Below, one piece after another: positions 22,516-32,420 of a stretch of DNA of 32,500 bases. This stretch comes from Pigoraptor chileana. Lineage: Eukaryota > Opisthokonta > Filasterea. The first letter of the stretch is position 1; the number at the start of each line of letters is the position of its first letter. The notes under the pieces were generated by a model. That model searched no databases, was not told the DNA's origin, and saw only the letters and a list, made by a program, of their open reading frames with translations. The position numbers and the translations under genes are program-made. The stretch covers positions 1 through 32,500 of the forward strand of contig CALSCR010001034.1 in the NCBI GenBank assembly GCA_943704495.1, written 5' to 3'.

Positions 22516-24331
22516 ATGCGTCGCCCCATAGTATGGACCATCGCAGGTGGGGCCAATGCACTTTTGTTTGCACGCCGGGAAGGACCGGTGCTCTCTTATA
22601 TTCCGCAAGACCATGCCAGCTCAAACTTCTTTCTTTGTGTGTTTGTGTTATAAAATGTGCTATTTATTGCATTGAATGCGTTTATCGACAAAAGGGTCCG
22701 ACTCGGGGGGCGGTGCGGGCATCCAGGCCGACTTGCTGGCAATCCACGCACTCGGAGGCCATCCCTGCACTGTTATCACGGCCCTCACCGCGCAAAATAG
22801 CGTCGGTGTCGCTCGCATCGAATGCGTCTCTGATGACATAATCCGTGCTACCATCGAAGCATTATGGACGGACTTACCGCCCGTTGCAATCAAGCTAGGA
22901 ATGCTGGGAAGTGTAGCCGTGATGCGCATCGTCGCCGAGTTTCTCGGGGGCATCGCACGTGACATTCCCGTCGTTGTCGATCCTGTCATGATTGCAACGA
23001 ACGGGGCGAATCTAATGCCCGCATCCTCGAATCCAACATTCGATGTTGATGCGCCTGAGCAAACGCCACTCTCCTTCTTCATGAGTGCGATTCTTCCGCT
23101 TGCTACACTGGTGACGCCAAACTTGCCAGAATGCGCAACGCTATGCAGAGTACCGCTCGACAGCATTGCGAACGTAGATGCGACGGCAATCGAAAGATGC
23201 GCCCAAGTCATTCTGTCGTTTGGTGCGGGTGCCGTCCTCGTCAAGGGCGGGCATGCAACGGGCCACTACTCGAGCGATTATTTCCTAAACGCAAGCGGAA
23301 CTGCGACATGGCTCAGCCTTCCCCGCCTGGCAACCACAGATTCACACGGGACAGGATGCACTTTATCTGCGGCAATTGCAACATGTCTTGCGTCTGGAGC
23401 TGCAGGCTCCAACCCAAACGTCGGCACAGGCGTTGCCAGCAACATTTCTCTTGTAGATGCGGTTGTGATTTCAAAAGCATACGTCTGGGAAGGGCTGCGG
23501 CGGGCTGTGCGTCTGGGCAAAGGACCAGGCCCAGTCGCGCACACACAGTGGCCACGTGATCCTGCGTCGATTCCATTCGCAAGTGCGCATCCGCCGGTTG
23601 CGCCGGCGGAGGAATCGCCAGAAGGAAGGGCAGCAGCGGGCCACGTGACTGCGGGGCAGTGGGGGGATGTGCCGGTGGCGGCGTTCCTCACTTGCGGGGC
23701 GGATCCACTTGGGTTTTATCCAATTGTCGGAACCGCAGAGATGGTTGAGCGCATGGCAAAATGCGGCGTTACAACGGTGCAAATTCGCGTCAAGAAGAGC
23801 GAGAAGCGTAACGATGCCGCAGTTGCACAGGAGGTCCACCTCGCAATTGAGGTGTCCAAGCGATATCCTCATCTGCGTTTATTTGTCAACGATCACTGGC
23901 GCATCGCAGTCGAATGCGGTGCATACGGCGTGCACGTGGGCCAGGAAGATCTTGAAGTCACGGACGTAGATGCGATTCGTGCGGCGGGATTGAGGCTCGG
24001 TGTAAGCACGCATTCATACATTGAGTTTGCGCGCACAAAAGCACTGCGGCCATCCTATGTCTCTCTAGGGCCCGTGTATCCCACGTCGTCCAAAGAGGTG
24101 CCTTTTGCCGCTCAGGGACCAGAGACGGTTGCGCACTGGCGGGAATTAATTCCCAGCGGGACTCCCCTCGTCGCAATCGGCGGCATTAGTTTGAATAACG
24201 TTCGATGCGTGCTCGATGCAGGTGCCGAGGGTGTCGCAGTGATATCAGCCATATCGCAGAGTGTGGATCCAGAGGCAACTGCGCTCGAGTGGATGCGGCT
24301 GTGCGCCGAAAAGACGACGACTTTGAAATGA
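22516..24331 (+). CDS. thiD-thiE: Bifunctional HMP-phosphate kinase / thiamine-phosphate synthase (ThiD-ThiE fusion)
   Basis: Exons 22516-22546 and 22695-24331; 555 aa. ThiD phosphorylates hydroxymethylpyrimidine (phosphate); ThiE joins HMP-PP with thiazole phosphate to give thiamine monophosphate. The tiny first exon (MRRPIVWTIAG) is needed to complete the ThiD substrate motif TIAGSDSGGGAGIQADL across the 148-nt intron. ThiD (to about residue 270) also shows VVVDPVM, TPNLPEC, VLVKGGH and the anion hole HGTGCTLSAAIA. ThiE (about 345-550) shows TVQIRVKK, LFVNDHWRIAVECGAYGVH, VGQEDLEVTDVDAIRAAGLR, GVSTHS, LRPSYVSLGPVYPTSSKE and VAIGGIS. This ThiE closely follows the Escherichia coli type, not the form in plant TH1 (also ThiD-ThiE) or fungal THI6. 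No targeting peptide is visible, so the enzyme is probably cytosolic. A bacterial origin is inferred. Confidence 0.95.
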
Positions 24332-24521
24332 GCATCACGACAAATAGATAAACAATGAACATCGCATTCCTCTGTGTACACATCATCACTAATCAGTGTG
24401 AGCGCGCCCAGTGTACATGCATTTCCCGAAGGCAGGAAAACACAGTCACGTGGAATGCGCAACATCAAGTGCCATGCCACCAACACCCACCCCATGCTCA
24501 CAACTGGCTTAAAGCCGGTGA

Positions 24522-25295
24522 TTAGGGCCATGGAAACTGCGTCACCTCATTCACAGCGGCAGTTGGATTTGATGCACTCCAAAAAGAGCTTATTGCCGCT
24601 ATTCCGTGAGCTCCATTTTCCGCCGCATCACTGGCATCGTTGGGGCCCACCCCGCCAAGAGCATACACGGCGCATCCACGAGAGACATTGTCATCAGAGT
24701 CAGATTGTGTCTGCAATTGCAGCTCATTGGCAACAACGCCTGCCAATCGTCGAAATCCATCCCAACCAAGTGGTCGGTCCGTGGGACACGAGACGCTCTG
24801 CTTCACTGGAGATATGACCACGTAATCGCAGCCTATTACTCGAATCGCAGCCGAGAGCTGGTCGCCATCATGGCAAGATGCACCGACAAGAGCATTCGGC
24901 TGCATGGACAGTGGACGAGATTTCAACGACGAGAGTCGCTCTCCATTGAGATGCACTCCAATATTAAGCTCAGCCGCGAGGGACGGGTCTCCGTTCACAA
25001 CAAGACGCTCAGATGCCCCCGGTAAAAGCGATGCAAGCCGAGCGAGTTCCGAGAATTTCGACGGGACAGTTGTGCGCGTCAGGTTCTGTGCATCGCCGTG
25101 AGTACTTGTTGTCTCTGTTTGCCCTCGGTCGACCGACTTTGCACGTAATTGCACGAGAGCACCGGCCTCAAGGAATGCGGAAACGCGTTTGAGAAAGTGG
25201 TTGGGATCATCGAGGTCCGATGCAGAGGGATGGGGCGTCACGACGAGGGCACGAGGAAGAGTACGACGCCGTGTGGGCGTCGCCGTTGGATGCAT
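24522..25295 (-). CDS. ThiE/TenI-superfamily protein, related to the C-terminal domain of bacterial Nudix-TenI fusions
   Basis: An intronless 257-aa frame, ending 190 nt from the end of ThiD-ThiE (tail to tail). The fold is a thiamine-phosphate-synthase-like TIM barrel: ALVVTPHP (strand 1), GALVQLRAKSV, RLVVNGDPSLAAELNIGVHL, LVGASCHDGDQLSAA, CDYVVISPVKQSVSC, PLGWDGF, YALGGVGPNDASDAAENGAH and GIAAIS. The pairing GASCHD plus SPV plus PLGW plus YALGG is typical of the TenI-like domain that in many proteobacteria is fused behind a MutT/Nudix hydrolase. True ThiE motifs are altered: the ND pair becomes NGD, and the TK of the phosphate loop is missing. It may therefore not be a TMP synthase; TenI-type aminotransferase-independent isomerase or regulatory roles are possible. 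No Nudix domain is found upstream. Lack of introns amid intron-rich genes fits a late bacterial gain. The start ATG gives a barrel-length protein. Confidence 0.85.
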   Translation of the reverse strand: MHPTATPTRRRTLPRALVVTPHPSASDLDDPNHFLKRVSAFLEAGALVQLRAKSVDRGQTETTSTHGDAQNLTRTTVPSKFSELARLASLLPGASERLVVNGDPSLAAELNIGVHLNGERLSSLKSRPLSMQPNALVGASCHDGDQLSAAIRVIGCDYVVISPVKQSVSCPTDRPLGWDGFRRLAGVVANELQLQTQSDSDDNVSRGCAVYALGGVGPNDASDAAENGAHGIAAISSFWSASNPTAAVNEVTQFPWP

Positions 25296-25917
25296 TCAAA
25301 TTTGAAGATATTATTATGCCTTTGAACTTTCCCTTTCAATGAGAGAAATATTCATTAAGACATAAGATGTTCCGAAAGTTTTTGTCTGACTTCAAAATTT
25401 GTCGAATCAGCTGAGGGAGATCTCACCGGACTGATTATTTTGGTCGACCTTCATCGTCCAGGCATTCAGTGACAGTAATCGCAACTATTGAGCCCGTATG
25501 TAAAATGGCGCTAAAAGGCAGACAGATTCAAGTGGATCCAATTCATCCGCATTTACTGAAATTACGGACTCTTGAAAACGAGTTGGGAAAACATTAGGCT
25601 AATGCAGCGCTTTGGACGACGTGGGGAGGAGGCAGCCTTAAGCCTCTCTGCAAATACGCGGCACGCGAGGAGGACGGCATCACAGTAATATGACACCGGA
25701 GTAAAAATGCAGACACAGCGAAGACGAAGACAGACAAATGTTGACAGAGACGCAGACGCAAACGGAGACAGGCGGCGATATGAGAGACAGCGGGGGAGAG
25801 TGTGTGTTTGTGTTAACGTGTGGGTGTGATAGAGTTGGAGAAAGCGAGAGCGGGACGACCAGTGGACGCGTCAGATCAGGATACGTGCCGAGAGACAACC
25901 ACTCTTTTGCAGTGGCT
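25296..25917. other. Intergenic region between ThiE-like gene and CENP-C
   Basis: About 620 bp separates the start of the ThiE-like gene from the stop of CENP-C (both minus strand). It is more AT-rich near 25300-25400 and purine-rich (GAGA-type) near 25735-25860. No open frame with family similarity and no upstream Nudix exon for the ThiE-like gene was found. Confidence 0.55.
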
Positions 25918-28900
25918 CTACTTGAGCTGGATGAATGCCAATTTGCTCTCCTTGGTGTACACATTTGAGATCGAGTATTGATTGCCTGCAATGCAGACAG
26001 CCACACAGCAGGTAGAGTGGTGCGGCAAAGCAACCAAAAAAACAACAACAAAAAAAAAAGTGTTGCACGATGTCATTAGTAGTTAATCCACGGAGCATGC
26101 GTCACCAATACAAAACAACGTTTCCTTGAAAGTCATATAACAAAAGGGCATACACAGACACAACTATATGCATATAAACGCACCTGGGGGAACGAAAAAG
26201 TGTGCGCCCGCCTTGATGATGAACGACGTCTTATGCACTGTCACCTGCACGCGGCCGGTCGATACAAAGAAGACCTGCCACAAAGCCACAGCGCCCATTG
26301 AGTACAATCTCACACACACAGGCACACAAGACGATAACAACAGCAGCAGCGCAAAAAACACAAACATTCAAAACACACGAATCTTGCCAACAAACAGACA
26401 GACATGCATCCCCCTCCGCCCGAACAACCAAGCCATTAAAGCCACTTACGATTGTGTATCCAGCAGAGCTTTGGTTTGGCTTGATTGCCTTTGGCCGCAT
26501 GACGAGCGACCCACTGCGGAATACGTCTGCGTTGAACGCGCGCCCAATGAGCAGCGAGCCGTCGTTGCCGTCGCCGCCCGTCACCGCCTTGTACTTGAGC
26601 ATGGGATCAGACTTGGCGATTGCTGTTTGTTGCGTGGTGTGTGGTGTGTGGCGTAAGCGTGTGCAAAAGGCCGAATGATGTCAGTGAAGGTCACGTGGAC
26701 TTCAATCACAATCATTCTCTCGCACTCTCTCTGTTGAGTGGAGCCCATGGCTACTGGGATCTTACATCTCCTTCTTATTCTCTCCCCCCAATGCCAAGCT
26801 GCCACACACTGGTTTGAGTCATACAACTCTCGTGCATCATGTGCATATGGCAAAACATTCACATTTTCTTCGCAAACGCCCACACCCATATACGTACATA
26901 TATGTATATGTATAAATTGACTCACCAAGCTCTATTTCGTCCGTCCCCTCAGCGTTCATAACAATTGCCATGGGATTTTCATCAACGCTGAATCCGGCAG
27001 GCTGCAACGGCGGGCCGATAAAGAGAGAGCGAGAGAGGGGGAAAAAAAGAGAGAGAGAGAGTGTGTGTGTATGAATGAATGTGGGTTTACATATGAGTAA
27101 CTAATTCGCTGCGTTTAGAGTGGCAACAATGCATCCAAGGAAAACTAAAAAACAAGTGCACACACAGTAGGCAAGCAATGCCATCGCGATGCCAATCATT
27201 GACAACCAACCCTCTTCCTGTTCGCACATAACACAGCGAGACAAGCGAAATAAGATCTCAAAGACGCACACGCAAACACTGGCAAATACACTGTTACTTT
27301 GTTACGTACAATGGGAGTGTCGTCCGAATCGTCGGCCTCTGCCGGTCGTTGGCGCGGCTTCTTTGGTCCGGTCTGTCGTGTTCGCTTGGGCACATCCTCC
27401 ACGCCTTCTCTCTTGATAACCTCCTTGATTATCGCACCTGGAGGGAGAATGGGTTTGGAATGCAAGCGGATAAGAATGCATAAATACATACACACACAAA
27501 TCCAACAATACAAGCAAAGTATGCGCGGATGTGGCACAAATGAGAGCACAATTCGCAATTCACACAACAGACCCACGCACCCGACTTGCGGCGGTCGTAA
27601 ACAACACGTTCGTTCTTCCAGAATTCGAGCGGAGCGACCTTTGTGCGCTTTGAGCGGCGAATGTTACCATTGGCGTCCAATTCCTCGTCATCGGCAAAGC
27701 GGAGGGAAGGTTGTCCCGCTGGCACTGTGGCATTTGCATATGCAAATGGCGACATTTGTTATTAACACCAAACGCAAACAAATAGTGGGGGCATGTCCAA
27801 GCGGGTGATGCACTCAATACGAGCGATACGAGTGGAAGCCACCATGCTCGAGTCGATGGGCACTTGCCTATGGCGCTATAAGCGCTAAACGTCTGTGTAC
27901 ACATCACACACACACATGCACATACCCGCAATCTCCCTGAGAGCCGGATCTTCCCTCTTCCGCTTTCCACCCCTCTTCTTCTGCACGGGCGCCGCAACTG
28001 CCTCAGCCTCAGCCTCAGCCGACACAGAGACAGACGCGGCGGCATCATCACGTGCCGGCATGTCAACATCGCCATCCTCCCTTGCATCGTGGTCCATCGA
28101 ATTCACGTCACCGTCCAAGTCGCCATAGTCACCGCCGTCGTAATTAGCGACGGGCGCGGGCGACGAGGGAGCGTCGGCGTTGGCGTCACTCCTTGTAACC
28201 TCCTTCTCAATCGCAATCTGCTTGAGCTCGCGTGTGCTCTTGCTCTTCCGCGAACGATTGCCGCGGGGCATGTCCTCGTCGTCGTCGCCGTCGGCCGTTG
28301 TGTCAACGAGCGACCTGCTTGAGTCCGTCGGTGCAACACTCGCACTTGACATCGACTCGTTTGCTGCAGCAGAACGACGCGAGACGACTGACACCGCTGG
28401 AGATGCACGCACATCCCTGTCTTTTGAGGCTGAGACGGCGACGGTGACCACGCTCTTCCTTGCAGATCGGCGTGGAGTGAACGATGCAGCCTCCTCCTCA
28501 ACACCCGTCTGTACACCAACGCCGGGAACAGACTTCCGCACGCTGCGGGGCGACGCAACTGCAATCGACTTTGACACAAACGGACTCGACATCTCGGTCA
28601 CCGCAGCAACGGCGGCGGATTTCTTAAGCGCCGAACGTGTGAGACGCTCACTGTGTGGCGCTTCAGGTGCCACCCGCGGGGCAGGGCTTGCTGCAACCGA
28701 GGCCACTGCGGCGCCCTTCTTGCGCGCACTCGCCTTGGAGGCTGTCTGGGGCATGGGAAGCTTCGCGACTTCCTCAGCGTCGTCGCTGTCGTCAGTCTGT
28801 GCGTTGTTGTTGTCCATGATAATGTCATCGAAATCTGCAGAAATAGGGATTGTGTGTGTACGTGTGAGCGCATTAGCAAAAAGTTATGTATGTCAACTCA

Positions 28901-29955
28901 TAGCACATCCGACAGAAAGAGTTCTACAGACATGCCGGGCACAAAACACGCACCGCCGCTCCCGCCATTGACAATATCTTCGTCGTCCGAAAACGAGAGA
29001 CGCTTGTGAACTTCCTTTGGCTCGACAACAAAGCTGGTGGCGGTCGGGGCGACGCTCTTCCTTGACGCCGACTTGAGCGCCGACTTGAGCGCCGACGCCT
29101 TCTTCGTCGACGACCGCACACGTGCAGCACTCGCATCATCACCAGCGTCCTTCTTCGAGTGCGACTTTGGTGGCGCGAGTGACTGCCGCTTTGCAGTCGA
29201 GCGAGCCTGCATTCATTTCAGATCAAATGTGCGTTGGTGTCAATACATGCGGGGACAGGATGCGGACACCTACAAGCGTTGCAAGGTATGCATATGGATG
29301 CCTGGTAACTCACCTCCTGATTGTTGTCTGTGAGAGGACCGCGAATCGATTTTGCTGATGCGGGTTGGCTCTGGAGAGCGACAGGCATCACTGCGGGTGG
29401 CATTGCCGGTGTCGGATGTAATCATGAAACACAATATCAGGACAGGTCAGAGCGCGTCGCACGCGCTCATAAAGGGAGTGAGACGGGAGGCTGGTGCATA
29501 TAAAATTATTCTGTCCCTAGTCCTAGTGAGACGCACCATTTTCGTCATCTTCCTCGGAAAACTCGCTTCCGCTGGACGTAAAAAAATCGTCCACGTCGTC
29601 CATGTCGTACTCATCCTGCGCAAGGTGGAATACAAAGTCCGACGGAGGTCGAGTTTATAAAATGAAGTAGGCACTCACATAATATATGCGCATACAGGAG
29701 TAGTAGTATTGTACGCGAAATAGAGAGAGAGTTGAAAGAGACCTTCAGTACTCAAAGCGCCTCAGGCCTAGGCCTACCGACTCCAATAGAGAGAAAGGGA
29801 GAGAGAAATAAATGGGATGCACGTGGATGCGATTAGGATCAAGCACCACGCACCTTGCGAACATTTTCTTTTGCCCGGAGACCCGTCTTTCGCCCAACAA
29901 TGCCAACTTGCTGCAGGAATGCGGGCTGGATGCCCTTCCTCACACGCATATCCAT
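25918..29955 (-). CDS. CENPC: CENP-C/Mif2 inner kinetochore protein
   Basis: Exons (minus): 29955-29854, 29615-29537, 29390-29314, 29206-28954, 28834-27926, 27724-27581, 27437-27310, 27001-26926, 26622-26450, 26274-26184, 25985-25918; 699 aa, phases consistent. CENP-C binds CENP-A nucleosomes and recruits the outer kinetochore. The N-terminus has the fungal Mif2-type block GRKTGLRAKENVRK joined across a splice to DEYDMDDVDDFF, the region that contacts the Mis12/MIND complex. A long disordered, Ser/Ala-rich middle with basic patches fills exons 4-5. The CENP-C motif is complete at about residues 493-512 (NIRRSKRTKVAPLEFWKNER). The C-terminal cupin dimerisation domain spans four exons: VFRSGSLVMRPKAIKPNQSS, VFFVSTGRVQVTVHKTSFII, AHFFVPPGNQYSISN and LAFIQLK. 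It ends in TAG. The first ATG before the GRKTG block was chosen as start. Confidence 0.96.
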
Positions 29956-30236
29956 CCCGACGAAAGTATTGTCGCTTTGAGAGCGCTTCTGTGGGATGAT
30001 GATGTCTCGCGTCTGATTGCAGTGCACGCCTATTATGCAGAGTCCTCAGCAATAGCCCACCTCCTTATCGGTGGCTGCACACAATAACTAGAGTATTTGT
30101 GGTGTCTCGTGGTGACGATGGTAAGAAACGTACTCCCTCGAAATTGAGAGTATGAATCGATCGCGATTGTCCCTGTTTACGATGCGAGTTTCATTGGGGA
30201 ATGCTGTGTCGTCACTGCATGTTGGGTGTCAAGTGT

Positions 30237-30280
30237 ATGTGTGTGTGTGTGTAAGCGTGTGTGTGTGTGTGTGTGTGTGC
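30237..30280. repeat. (GT)n microsatellite, intergenic
   Basis: Two GT runs separated by a short AAGC interruption lie in the CENP-C/PRELI divergent region. It is one of the few dinucleotide arrays in the window that is not intronic. Confidence 0.9.
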
Positions 30281-30380
30281 CTACACTACAGATTGTCGTC
30301 TCCGTTGACAGCCGCCCGCGCAAATTGACAAGTTCAAAAAATTCGCAAAGAAAGCAGTTCAATATTTTTTCAAAACGACT

Positions 30381-30394
30381 TTTTGGCGCGCAAA
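30381..30394. promoter_or_regulatory. E2F-like near-palindrome TTTTGGCGCGCAAA
   Basis: The sequence contains TTTGGCGC, which fits the E2F consensus TTTSSCGC on one strand, and a TTTGCGCG half on the other. It lies about 430 bp from the CENP-C start and 660 bp from the PRELI-gene start. Single octamer matches are expected several times by chance in this window, so support rests on the palindromic form and its place. Confidence 0.3.
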
Positions 30395-30895
30395 GTAAAT
30401 CCGACATTTACTCTCATTTACTCCATGTAATCCGCAGTGACATCACACCGTCATCACTGTCGCTTCTTTCGTCACTGCCACCTGCTGCGCAATCACTAAT
30501 TAATTAGGGGATGGTTTGTATAGCGAATGTATGAAAAATTAAATTATTAATCAATTTGTTGGTTGTGTTTTTTGGACTTGGTTGAGTAGTGGCGCATGTG
30601 GCAACTCCGGTCACAACGGCAAAGGACAATAGCCACAGTTGGTGATGCATCCTCAGTGCATCCTCAATGCTTCCTTCCCGGGGTATCCACCTTGCCGCGT
30701 CTGTGTCTCCAATGCTTCAATTGTGTCATGTGCTGACTGAAGATGACGCCACTTGGGTGTTGCTTGCGTCACTCGTGTGCTTTGAAGCAGACGCACACAA
30801 CGCCGTCACACTGCAAACCAAAACACAGCACATTCTCTGCATTCCTCGCCATTCTTAACCGAGCACACGCTCACTTGATGTAATCGGCGCGGCGG

Positions 30896-30900
30896 CCAAT
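30896..30900 (+). promoter_or_regulatory. CCAAT box upstream of PRELI-domain gene
   Basis: GGCCAAT lies about 153 bp upstream of the PRELI start codon, a usual distance for an NF-Y site. It follows a GC-rich stretch. The motif is short, so this is a weak call. Confidence 0.3.
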
Positions 30901-31052
30901 AATCAATTCTCTATCAACTCGTACACGCACACATCCGCACTCAGCTACCAGGCTGTTCAGGCTGTGCTGTTGATAAGATACATCTGCCACTTTTAACCAA
31001 GCGATACGTGCAACAAACAGAACTTCTGAAAACAACAACGCGCAAACCGAGA

Positions 31053-31479
31053 ATGGTTAAGATTTACAGCGGCTCGCACATATTTTCGACAAAGTGGGAG
31101 GATGTCACCCTTGCGTTTTGGCGAAAGTATTCTCTCGAGAGCCCACAGACGCGACATGTGATGTGCTCTGATGTAATTGACCGCCATGTGGATCCGCAGA
31201 CGAACTGCCTCCACACGCGCCGGCTGCTTGTCAAGACAAACTCAAAGCCCAAGTGGGGCGATTTGGTGCGTACTATTGCCACAATTGGGCACTGCCAGAA
31301 CCAGGCTGTCCATGTGACACTCGCTTCACCAGCAAAGCTATTGTGCTTGTTACTGCGAGGGTGCACGCTTTGGCACGTGTATTAGTTATTCAACTGGGGA
31401 CATCGTGATGAATTATTGCAACAAAGGGGGTTGCTGTTGTTGCTGTTGTTGTTGGTGCTGGTGTGGTGGTGGTGGTGGT

Positions 31480-31557
<78 letters not shown>

Positions 31558-32420
31558 CTATTTTGAAAACTATAGTGGCTGTTTGCACTTGCACTTATCG
31601 CAATATCAACTTTGCCTTCTGCAGATTTCCGCTGCCAAGTGGGTGTATGTTGTGGAGGACTCCGTCGTTGATCCGGTCAACAAAGTAATGACCACGCAGA
31701 CTCGCAATGTGATGTACACTGGCATCCTCTCTGTGAACGAAAAGTGCGTCTACACGGTGAACGACAAGAATCCTGACCTGTGAGTGGGGTGAACATGAAT
31801 ACGGGTTGTGATAGATGTTCGCTGGTAAATTTGCGTCCCCAATGGTCACATGTGTCCTTTACATCCACGGTATATAAATATATATATGTGTGTGTACGTG
31901 TGTGTGTGTGTGTGTGTGTGTGCGTGTGCGTGTGCGTGTGCATACAGTTCGACTTACTCATGATGGCGATAATTCTGGCGACAATTGTGCCCCATCACAG
32001 TACCGAATGCAAGACCACCGCAACCATACATGCGGGAGTGTGGGGATTCCGATCGCGCATTGAAAACTTTGCATTTGAGCGCTTCAAGAACAACGTGCAG
32101 CAGGTGTGTTTGCAGTTGCGTTTGTTGCGTCACTGGTTTGGTATGTCTCGGTCCTCCTCTGCTGCTCACTAGCGCATCACAACAACCGTTCCATCGCCGC
32201 CACTTCTGTTGCTGGATCGAAGAGGTTATTTGTGCTCCCGAAATAGTGAACAATGCCTTTCTATTTCCGAACATGGAGCGAATTGTCTTTTTTACCTGCA
32301 TGTTCACTAATGCCCGTGATGTCTGCTTTTGTCACTCTGTCTCTGCAGGCTCGGCAGGCAATGCAGCACGTGATTGAAATGATGAAAAACGACAGGCGGG
32401 AACCCGAACACCGCCAATGA
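31053..32420 (+). CDS. PRELID1: PRELI/MSF1-domain mitochondrial phospholipid transfer protein (Ups1/PRELID1-like)
   Basis: Exons 31053-31265, 31625-31779, 32001-32103, 32349-32420; 180 aa with consistent phases, the usual length for the family. These proteins shuttle phosphatidic acid or phosphatidylserine across the mitochondrial intermembrane space with a Mdm35/TRIAP1 partner, feeding cardiolipin synthesis. The N-terminus MVKIYSGSHIFSTKWEDVT starts the domain at residue 1. FWRKY, DVIDRHVDPQT, RRLLVKTNSKPKWG, YVVEDSVVDPVNKVMTTQT, CVYTVN and ATIHAGVWGFRSRIENFAFE follow the PRELI pattern. EDSVVDP and CVYxVN favour the PRELID1/Ups1 branch over SLMO/Ups2, but the assignment is tentative. There is no separate presequence, as is normal for these imported small proteins. 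The final exon encodes only 23 residues. Confidence 0.94.
31423..31556 (+). repeat. TTG/TGG/(GT)n compound microsatellite in PRELI-gene intron 1
   Basis: A run of TTG and TGG triplets passes into about 38 uninterrupted GT units (31480-31556), making it the longest pure dinucleotide array in the window apart from the window start. It fills much of the 359-nt intron 31266-31624 and stops about 70 nt before the acceptor. Confidence 0.95.
31886..31942 (+). repeat. (GT)n microsatellite in PRELI-gene intron 2
   Basis: An imperfect GT array with GC interruptions lies in the 221-nt intron 31780-32000. It again reads GT on the sense strand. Confidence 0.9.

Larger units (their letters stand above)
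29956..31052. other. Divergent intergenic region between CENP-C and PRELI-domain gene
   Basis: About 1.1 kb between two divergent start codons. It contains a GT repeat (30237-30280), an E2F-like near-palindrome (30381-30394) and a CCAAT box (30896-30900). Short open frames exist (for example plus 30667-30858) but none resembles a known protein or has a convincing splice context. No RNA gene was recognised. Confidence 0.55.

Noticed and set aside
22033-22694. Thiamine pyrophosphate riboswitch for ThiD-ThiE
   Set aside because: Neither the CTGAGA core nor the conserved second arm is present in the 5' region or the intron. A CTGATCCCGGCG stretch near 22363 resembles one arm only.
29679-29693. 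Alternative first exon of CENP-C (MRIYY) with a GTGAGT donor in the right phase
   Set aside because: The upstream exon 29955-29854 supplies the conserved GRKTG block and joins in phase to DEYDMDD, so the 15-nt candidate is chance.
30667-30858. Short plus-strand frame of 63 codons in the CENP-C/PRELI gap
   Set aside because: No recognisable motif, no splice context, and of a length expected by chance.
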